A stretch of 5,843 bases of DNA from an uncultured Sutterella sp. (lineage in GTDB: Bacteria; Pseudomonadota; Gammaproteobacteria; Burkholderiales; Burkholderiaceae_F): assembly GCA_905192805.1 (NCBI GenBank), contig CAJJMF010000157.1, forward strand, positions 1-5,843, written 5' to 3'. Below, piece after piece: positions 1-4,299 of the stretch. The notes under the pieces were generated by a model. The model made no database searches and was not told the DNA's origin. It was given only the letters and a program-made list of their open reading frames with translations. Made by a program: the position numbers and the translations under genes. The stretch's first letter is position 1; every line of letters begins with the position of its first letter.

Positions 1-237
1 AGTTATCTTAAGAAATTCCTTGATGATAACGGATATTCAAAGGATGCAGTAATAGCTCCAGACCCCAAATTTCTGGTGATTCTCAGGATTTCCAAGGAGC
101 GAAAAATCGCAAGAATCGCTGTTGCGAATTGCTTACTCTTGACCACTCGCCCGAAACCCTTCCTGTTTTGCCCCGAGGAGGGATTTGCTGCCAAGTTAGC
201 GAGCCATCGTGAGTTGAAAGAGCATTGCTCTCTCTGA
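1..237 (+). CDS. 3' end of an unrecognised protein (partial, 78 residues visible)
   Basis: An open frame runs from the first base to two tandem TGA stops (235-240), with the start outside the window. The visible 78 residues have an ordinary soluble-protein composition rich in Lys, Glu, Asp, Leu and Ile, with short stretches such as YLKKFLDDNGYSKD near the left edge and KELKEHCSL-like charged residues at the end (SHRELKEHCSL). I do not recognise a family, no signal peptide or membrane segment is visible, and I assign no function. The opposite strand is also open over the same bases (80 residues from 245, running off the edge), but that translation is rich in Ser and Arg and reads like an antisense shadow. 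Codons here (ATA, AGG, AGA) differ from those of the neighbouring genes, so an acquired or decaying gene is possible. Coding status and strand are both uncertain. Confidence 0.4.
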   Translation, partial: SYLKKFLDDNGYSKDAVIAPDPKFLVILRISKERKIARIAVANCLLLTTRPKPFLFCPEEGFAAKLASHRELKEHCSL

Positions 238-471
238 TGATTCACATATTAGGGCGCAAATCTGAACCCTTGCTTAAGTCGAACTACACCAGGCGAAAAC
301 CTTTCCTTAACTCGACCTTACGAAAGCGATTAATAGCGATATTTCAATGCTTAACTACTGAATTTAGTGCATTCGCTGCTCAGCATTGATACACTTAGAA
401 ACAATTCACTCCTCACCGAAATGTCGTTCAGAGAGGAGTGAGGAAAATGAGGGCGTTTTTTGGGGCAGCGA
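238..471. other. gene-free gap left of the narL-like gene
   Basis: These 234 bases carry stops in all frames at short intervals. Besides the hairpin at 406-441, they show a wide 6-bp inverted repeat, CAATGC (345-350) with GCATTG (383-388), enclosing the partial palindrome ACTGAATTTAGT (357-368). There is also a GCGAT direct repeat (326-330, 336-340). None matches a known element. Confidence 0.4.
406..441 (-). terminator. possible terminator hairpin behind the narL-like gene
   Basis: A perfect 9-bp inverted repeat (TCACTCCTC at 406-414, GAGGAGTGA at 433-441) with an 18-base loop lies about 30 bases past the stop codon of the minus-strand response regulator. Read on the minus strand the stem is followed by ATTGTTTC, only a weak U tract, so termination may be inefficient. 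It sits between that gene and the plus-strand frame ending at 237, so it could also limit transcription from the left. Confidence 0.4.
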
Positions 472-1149
472 TTAGTCTTTGGACGTGCCAAACTGCTCGC
501 TACGCTTAAAGCCATTTTGCGTCGCCCACACCGCGGCTTCCACACGGCTCTTAAAGCCCAGTTTATTTAAGAGGTGCTTGACGTGGCCCTTCACGGTGCC
601 GTCGGAAATATTGAGTACGCGGGCGATTTCTTTATTGGTTTGCCCTTCGGCAATCAACGCCAACACGTCCGATTCACGGCCCGTTAACTGCGGGGTTTCA
701 TCGCGCACGCTCGCTTTGTTGCGTAAGCTCGCCGTCAAATACACCATCATCGACGGATCGACCATCAAGCGGCCTTCGAGCGTTTGGCGGATGTTGCTTA
801 AGAACTGTTCCGGATCGCTATCCTTTAAGAAGTACCCGTCGGCACCGGCCTGAATGCAGGCCGTTAAATCTTTGCCCGAGTCCGAGACCGTCAAAATCAC
901 AATGCGACGGCTGGGGTCTTCATCCTTTAAGATCGTCAAAATTTCCAGCCCCGAACTGCCTTTGATGTTCAAGTCCAACACCGTCAAGTCGGGTTCAAAC
1001 TGACGCACCATTTCGATCGCTTGGTCACGGGTACCCGCTTCACCGACGACTTCAATGGAAGGTTCCATATCCAATAGCTCCCGTACGCCGCGTCGAAAGA
1101 GGGGATGATCATCAATCACAACAACGGTATATTTTTCTTTGAGGGACAT
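472..1149 (-). CDS. narL: NarL-type two-component response regulator
   Basis: A 225-residue DNA-binding response regulator of the NarL/FixJ class, close to the 216 residues of E. coli NarL. The receiver domain (about 7-125) has the acidic pair D13/D14, phospho-acceptor D59 in VLDLNIKG, T87 and K109 in YFLKD. The LuxR-type helix-turn-helix (about 153-210) begins LTGRESDVLALIAEG and continues TVKGHVKHLL, then KSRVEAAVWA, which is very close to NarL/NarP. The longer frame begins at 1230, but ATG 1149 is the better start: it is preceded by AAGGA with 9 bases spacing, the receiver fold begins directly after it, and the extra 27 residues look unlike protein. The expected partner is the NarX-like kinase at 4300-5843, although two genes separate them. 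Divergent from urdA, it is well placed to act on the shared upstream region. Recognition-helix residues K187 and K191 match NarL K188 and K192, while NarL V189 is replaced by G188. The family is certain; the nitrate role and target genes are inferred. Confidence 0.88.
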   Translation of the reverse strand: MSLKEKYTVVVIDDHPLFRRGVRELLDMEPSIEVVGEAGTRDQAIEMVRQFEPDLTVLDLNIKGSSGLEILTILKDEDPSRRIVILTVSDSGKDLTACIQAGADGYFLKDSDPEQFLSNIRQTLEGRLMVDPSMMVYLTASLRNKASVRDETPQLTGRESDVLALIAEGQTNKEIARVLNISDGTVKGHVKHLLNKLGFKSRVEAAVWATQNGFKRSEQFGTSKD

Positions 1150-1223
1150 GTTAGAGGTTCCTTGGTTTTTTATCGATGCGTTCAGGATTTTGGTGTCATC
1201 CGAGGGGAAAATCGCTGACACCC

Positions 1224-1239
1224 TACTCACTAATCGGTT
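1224..1239. promoter_or_regulatory. possible NarL-type 7-2-7 binding site
   Basis: TACTCAC, two bases, then ATCGGTT. The first half matches six of seven positions of the NarL heptamer consensus TACYYMT. The second half, read on the other strand as AACCGAT, matches five of seven, in the 7-2-7 spacing that NarL and NarP use. It lies 75 bases upstream of the narL-like start codon and overlaps the presumed transcription start, which would suit autoregulation. Such short degenerate sites also occur by chance. Confidence 0.25.
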
Positions 1240-1240
1240 T

Positions 1241-1270
1241 ATTTTAACTCACATGGGAGGGGATTGTGCA
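1241..1270 (-). promoter_or_regulatory. candidate promoter of the narL-like gene
   Basis: On the minus strand TAAAAT (1246-1241) matches a -10 box. TGCACA (1270-1265), 18 bases upstream of it, matches four of six positions of a -35 box. A start near 1234 would leave a leader of about 85 bases. A 24-base dyad (1253-1276) overlaps the spacer and the -35 box, and a near NarL-type site lies on the presumed start. This is motif reading only. Confidence 0.3.
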
Positions 1271-1276
1271 TCCCAT
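1253..1276. repeat. nested inverted repeat, possible operator
   Basis: ATGGGA (1253-1258) and TCCCAT (1271-1276) form a perfect 6-bp inverted repeat. Inside it GGGAT (1260-1264) and ATCCC (1270-1274) form an alternative 5-bp hairpin with loop TGTGC. No U tract follows on either strand, so a protein-binding dyad is more plausible than a terminator. It overlaps the candidate narL promoter. Confidence 0.35.
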
Positions 1277-1319
1277 CTGGGAGAGAATTTCATAGACTAA
1301 TCACACTGAGATGCCCCCT

Positions 1320-1336
1320 CTTGCGCATACCGCAAG
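1320..1336. repeat. 6-bp stem-loop CTTGCG/CGCAAG
   Basis: CTTGCG (1320-1325), loop CATAC and CGCAAG (1331-1336) form a compact hairpin. It can be lengthened by CC/GG if the T at 1319 is bulged. An A run follows on the plus strand, so this is not a plus-strand terminator, and no T run follows on the minus strand. The role is unknown; a structured leader element or operator is possible. Confidence 0.3.
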
Positions 1337-1398
1337 GGATTAAAAAAATAAAGCCGTCTTTTTATTCGAACTCACCGTACCCCTAATCGGCTCTCACT

Positions 1399-1417
1399 GC
1401 GCGTTCACGCGTTTTTT
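1399..1417 (+). terminator. short hairpin with T6, possible terminator in the leader region
   Basis: GCGCG (1399-1403), loop TTCA and CGCGT (1408-1412) form a 5-bp stem with one G-U pair, running straight into TTTTTT (1412-1417). The shape is that of an intrinsic terminator but the stem is short. It lies more than 300 bases before urdA and would end only a short noncoding transcript started between about 1240 and 1390. It could equally be chance. Confidence 0.25.
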
Positions 1418-1557
1418 AGCGCTCACCCGTTGCCTTTTCCCCTCAGGACTCTCTTCGATCCCAGCCCCATTTCACCCGTCTTCGCCTCGGGAACCTAGGG
1501 CACGACCGCATCTTCATAAAACCGAACAGCTGGTTTTTTCTTGCTTCGTAAAATGCA

Positions 1558-1575
1558 ATTAGGGAAAATCCTAAT
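1558..1575. repeat. inverted repeat ATTAGG/CCTAAT, possible operator
   Basis: ATTAGG (1558-1563) and CCTAAT (1570-1575) are perfect 6-bp arms around GAAAAT. They stand at the left edge of a very AT-rich block (1571-1630) upstream of urdA. The position suits a regulator-binding dyad or a curved upstream element, but no known consensus is matched. Confidence 0.3.
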
Positions 1576-1642
1576 AACTATTATTTTTTATTATTTTTCA
1601 ATGAGTTATGCTTTTTTATTCGTTTTCATGACCGTCACACCT

Positions 1643-1683
1643 TAGTACTAGAACAAACCGACTAGTCTTTTTTTGCGTAGAAT
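1643..1683 (+). promoter_or_regulatory. candidate urdA promoter with dyad at the -35 region
   Basis: TAGAAT (1678-1683) is a fair -10 box, 46 bases before the urdA start codon. No recognisable -35 box lies 16-18 bases upstream. That place is instead occupied by an inverted repeat ACTAG (1647-1651) and CTAGT (1662-1666), joined on the left to the palindrome TAGTACTA (1643-1650). A weak -35 with a dyad in its place fits a promoter that depends on an activator or is blocked by a repressor. No FNR-type TTGAT-N4-ATCAA site was found here. Confidence 0.35.
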
Positions 1684-1728
1684 ACTTTTCGTTCACAATG
1701 TTTCCTTTTTTCATGGTTAGGAAAGCTT

Positions 1729-3486
1729 ATGTTTTTGAAAAAATCCCTGTTCGCTGCCACGCTTCTCGCCCTCGGTATGACCTCGGTCTGGGCTTCGCCC
1801 GTGACCACCGAAGGCACCGGTATTGGCAAGCACGGTGACATCACCGTGGCCGTTACCTTTGACGCGGGCAAGATCCAAGCGATTAAAGTCGTTAAGCAGG
1901 CCGAAAACCCGGTGTTAAGTAAAGAAGTCTTTACCACATTAAAAGACCGTGTGATTGCCACCAATTCCACCGACCTTGATGAAATTTCAGGCGCTACGTT
2001 CTCCTCGAAGGGCTTCTTAGAGGCGGTCACAGACGCCGCGAAGAAAGCCGGTGTAACGTTAAGCAAAGCCGATAAGAAAGCGATCAAGAAGGTCGCCTCC
2101 ACGCTGCCGCCCACGAGCTCCTACGACGTGGTCGTGATCGGTGCGGGTGGTGCCGGTTTCTCGGCGGCGATTACCGCGAAGAATGCGGGCGCTAATGTCG
2201 TCTTGCTGGAAAAGATGCCGACCGTGGGGGGTAACTCCTTGATTTCGGGCGCAGAAATGAACGTCGCGAAGAACTGGGTCCAGCCCAAACTCGGCATCAA
2301 CGATGACTCGCCCGAATTACACGCGCAAGACACCTTCAAGGGTGGCGACGGCAAAGGCGACATGAAGGTCATCAACGTGATGACGCACAACGCCCTCGAC
2401 GCGGCCAAGTGGTGCCGTGATTACTTAGGCGTTCGCTTTGAAGACGACAACCTCTTCTTCTTTGGTGGCCACAGCCGTAAGCGCGCGTTGATTCCGTTTG
2501 GTCACACGGGGACCGAATTCATTTCGAAGTTCCAGGCCAAAGCCGATGAACTCGGGATTCCGGTCATCCGCAACATGAAGGCCGAAGAACTCATCAAGGA
2601 TAAGTCGGGTCGCGTCGTGGGCGTTAAGGCCACGATGGACGGCAAGAGCTACACCTTTAACGCCAAGGGTGGTGTGGTACTCGCTACAGGTGGTTTCGGT
2701 GCCAATAGCGAAATGGTGAAGAAATACAATCCCAAGATTGACGAACGCTTTAAGACGACCGACGCCCCAGGTACCACCGGTGAAGCGCTCTACATGGCGC
2801 AACGCGCGGGTGCTGAACTCGTCAACATGGGCTACATCCAGACCTATCCGATTTGTGACCCGATCTCGGGCGTGATCGAATTGATCGCGGACTCCCGCTT
2901 TGACGGCGCCATTATGTTGAATCAGGAAGGCAAGCGCTTTGTGGAAGAGTTGGAACGTCGTGACGTCCTCTCGGAAGCCATCTTAGCGCAGCCGGGTGCC
3001 TACACGTGGGTGCTCTGGAACGACAAGATCGGTGCCATTAGCAACACCGTCAAAGAACACCCGACCGAATACGAAGCCTTCACGAAGCAAGGCATTATGG
3101 CCACGTGCGACGACTTGAAGTGCATTGCAGACTTCACGAAGATGCCGCTTGAACAGCTTCAGAAGACGGTCGAACGCGTGAGCGCCATGGCCGGTAAGGG
3201 TAACGACAAAGATTTCCACCACCGTGCGGGCTTGGTCGACATGTCGCAGGGCAAGTACTACGTGATTAAGGCCGTGCCCTCGACCCACCACACGATGGGT
3301 GGCGTGCGCATCAACGAACACGCTCAGGTCTTGACGGCTGACGGGAAGGTGATTCCTGGCCTCTGGGCTGCCGGTGAAGTCACGGGGGTCACCCACGGGA
3401 CGAACCGCTTAGGTGGTAACGCCTACACCGACATCATCGTCTTTGGTCGTATTGCGGGTGAAGCCGCTGCCAAAGCTGCGAAGTAA
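1729..3486 (+). CDS. urdA: urocanate reductase, periplasmic FMN/FAD flavoprotein
   Basis: It probably reduces urocanate to imidazole propionate as a terminal electron acceptor in the periplasm. It has 585 residues, near the 582 I recall for Shewanella UrdA. A Sec signal peptide (1-22, KK then a hydrophobic core, cleavage after VWA) leads to an FMN-binding domain (about 28-110) with DEISGAT, where T90 should carry FMN attached by ApbE. The FAD domain starts at 132 (VVVIGAGGAGFSAA, then LLEK) and ends with GANRLGGN-like TNRLGGNAYTD. Catalytic R411, H520 and R560 align with R402, H504 and R544 of fumarate reductase Fcc3. The fumarate-binding His365 is Y373 here (YIQTYP), and the Thr-Glu pair is lost, with D388 in that loop; from memory, Y373 and D388 are the UrdA signature. 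No CXXCH haem motif is present, so a separate quinol dehydrogenase must supply electrons; none is in the window. The start has AGGA 6 bases upstream. Other enoate substrates (hydroxycinnamates, for example) remain possible. Confidence 0.82.
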   Translation: MFLKKSLFAATLLALGMTSVWASPVTTEGTGIGKHGDITVAVTFDAGKIQAIKVVKQAENPVLSKEVFTTLKDRVIATNSTDLDEISGATFSSKGFLEAVTDAAKKAGVTLSKADKKAIKKVASTLPPTSSYDVVVIGAGGAGFSAAITAKNAGANVVLLEKMPTVGGNSLISGAEMNVAKNWVQPKLGINDDSPELHAQDTFKGGDGKGDMKVINVMTHNALDAAKWCRDYLGVRFEDDNLFFFGGHSRKRALIPFGHTGTEFISKFQAKADELGIPVIRNMKAEELIKDKSGRVVGVKATMDGKSYTFNAKGGVVLATGGFGANSEMVKKYNPKIDERFKTTDAPGTTGEALYMAQRAGAELVNMGYIQTYPICDPISGVIELIADSRFDGAIMLNQEGKRFVEELERRDVLSEAILAQPGAYTWVLWNDKIGAISNTVKEHPTEYEAFTKQGIMATCDDLKCIADFTKMPLEQLQKTVERVSAMAGKGNDKDFHHRAGLVDMSQGKYYVIKAVPSTHHTMGGVRINEHAQVLTADGKVIPGLWAAGEVTGVTHGTNRLGGNAYTDIIVFGRIAGEAAAKAAK

Positions 3487-3510
3487 TTCCTTCGTCTAGG
3501 AATGCTCCGG

Positions 3511-3559
3511 AAACGGATGTCTGTTTTGAGCTGAAGCTCGCGACGGGCATCCGTTTTTT
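3511..3559 (+). terminator. branched intrinsic terminator of urdA
   Basis: An 11-bp stem (3511-3521 with 3546-3556, one G-U pair) runs into six T (3554-3559), 24 bases after the urdA stop. The 24-base loop holds its own 4-bp hairpin, GAGC (3528-3531) with GCTC (3536-3539). A small ATTCC/GGAAT repeat (3486-3490, 3499-3503) precedes it. This is a convincing intrinsic terminator and argues that tetR is transcribed separately. Confidence 0.85.
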
Positions 3560-3578
3560 CATCCCTGCGCGACAGCCA

Positions 3579-3602
3579 AATCGTGTTCGTCTGAGCACGT
3601 TT
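3579..3602. promoter_or_regulatory. imperfect palindrome upstream of tetR, candidate operator
   Basis: CGTGTTC (3582-3588), GTCT and GAGCACG (3593-3599) pair at six of seven positions, and AA/TT flanks extend the symmetry to about 24 bases. It lies just upstream of a -10-like TAAAAT (3631-3636), with no good -35 box. Many TetR repressors bind such a palindrome in their own promoter, so this is the best candidate for autoregulation. No clear second copy was found before urdA. Confidence 0.35.
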
Positions 3603-3668
3603 AGGCAAAGCGTCTGGAGCAAATTCCTCGTAAAATACACTCGTTCCCCATTATTTCTTCGCTCTGCC

Positions 3669-4265
3669 ATGCCCACAGAAAAAGCCCTCAAAACTCGCCA
3701 AGCCATTATTGAATCGGCCTTTACGATCATCCACACCGAAGGTTTCGAAGCCCTCACCATGGACCATGTGGCCGAGAAAGCGAGTCTTAGTAAAGGGGCG
3801 CTCACGTATCACTTCAACAATAAACACGCCCTACATCTCGCGTTGATTAAAAGCTACGTCGCGCACATGGAGGAAGAGTTTAATAAGTACGTATCGCTCT
3901 TCTCGGGCGATGAGGCCGATACGATGGTGGCGGGCTACATTGAATGGTTTAAAGCGTTTCAGCGCAACAACCGTGGTTGGGCCATGGTCGGGGTATCGCT
4001 CCTATCAAACTTTGCACTCGATGCGGAATTAATGGCCCCCGTGCGCGAGTGGTACCAGCGACTCTTTAGTCGCATTGCGCAATTGCCTGCCGAGCGTCGC
4101 ACCCCAGTCTTGGTGTGTATTCTCGCGATGGAAGGGCTTTTTTATGCGCATAAGTTTGGCATCGATCTGATCCCAGGCGACATGAAAAAAGCCCTGTGGC
4201 CCTACTTAAGCGATACGGTCGCCCAAGTGAGCGTCTCACAGACGAAAAAACGCGTGCGCTACTAA
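3669..4265 (+). CDS. TetR/AcrR-family transcriptional repressor
   Basis: A 198-residue one-component regulator of the usual TetR length (190-220). The N-terminal helix-turn-helix spans about 9-55: TRQAIIESAF, then MDHVAEKASLSKGALTYHF, whose last part is the typical recognition helix, followed by NNKHALHLAL. The rest (about 60-185) is helical and would hold the ligand pocket and dimer face; it includes RGWAMVGVSLLSNFALDAE, and I cannot name its ligand. The ATG at 3669 places the helix-turn-helix at the normal distance from the N-terminus. No Shine-Dalgarno stands before it, and there is no alternative in-frame start nearby, so translation may be weak. It follows urdA by 182 bases with a terminator between, and it converges on the kinase gene. 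Its last codons form one arm of the kinase terminator. It may control urdA or an efflux gene elsewhere; the sequence does not decide. Confidence 0.9.
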   Translation: MPTEKALKTRQAIIESAFTIIHTEGFEALTMDHVAEKASLSKGALTYHFNNKHALHLALIKSYVAHMEEEFNKYVSLFSGDEADTMVAGYIEWFKAFQRNNRGWAMVGVSLLSNFALDAELMAPVREWYQRLFSRIAQLPAERRTPVLVCILAMEGLFYAHKFGIDLIPGDMKKALWPYLSDTVAQVSVSQTKKRVRY

Positions 4266-4285
4266 TGACTGAGCCACACGCGTTT
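4245..4285 (-). terminator. terminator of the narX-like gene, overlapping the tetR stop
   Basis: A perfect 9-bp inverted repeat, AAACGCGTG (4248-4256) and CACGCGTTT (4277-4285), is extended inward by GCT/AGC (4258-4260, 4272-4274). On the minus strand the stem ends in six T (complement of 4245-4250) and starts 14 bases after the kinase stop codon. That makes it a good intrinsic terminator for the kinase. On the plus strand only TTTC follows, so it would stop tetR transcripts less well. The left arm lies inside the tetR coding sequence. Confidence 0.75.
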
Positions 4286-4299
4286 CAAGCCGTTTTCCC

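Larger units (their letters stand above)
1150..1728. other. divergent narL/urdA regulatory region without a gene
   Basis: These 579 bases separate two divergent genes and hold no credible coding frame; short frames at 1253 and 1553 lack ribosome binding sites. The left part (1150-1340) carries the narL promoter candidate and dyads. The middle (about 1370-1540) is pyrimidine-rich on the plus strand, with a heptamer TACCCCT at 1378-1384 that fits the NarL consensus. It also has an A/T-armed repeat, AAAACC (1518-1523) with GGTTTT (1532-1537). The right part (about 1540-1710) is strongly AT-rich. CTCAC occurs five times (1226, 1248, 1371, 1393, 1422). The length and dyad density suggest more than one regulator. 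Confidence 0.5.

Noticed and set aside
3..245. Minus-strand frame of 80 residues at the left edge
   Set aside because: It is rich in Ser, Arg and Asn like an antisense shadow; the plus-strand frame over the same bases is the more protein-like. I am not certain.
1150..1230. 27-residue N-terminal extension of the response regulator
   Set aside because: The ATG at 1149 has a proper ribosome binding site and begins the receiver domain; the extension has no family counterpart.
1553..1645. Plus-strand 30-residue hydrophobic frame (MQLGKILITIIFYYF...) before urdA
   Set aside because: It has no Shine-Dalgarno, lies in an AT-rich block that gives Phe, Ile and Tyr by composition, and overlaps likely promoter sequence.
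1540..1728. FNR site upstream of urdA
   Set aside because: No sequence close to TTGAT-N4-ATCAA is present in this stretch.
1662..2114. Minus-strand frame of 150 residues opposite the start of urdA
   Set aside because: It is antisense to the FMN-binding domain of a clearly coding gene and matches no family.
1729..3486. Naming the flavoprotein flavocytochrome c or fumarate reductase
   Set aside because: There is no CXXCH haem motif, and the fumarate-binding His and Thr-Glu residues are replaced.
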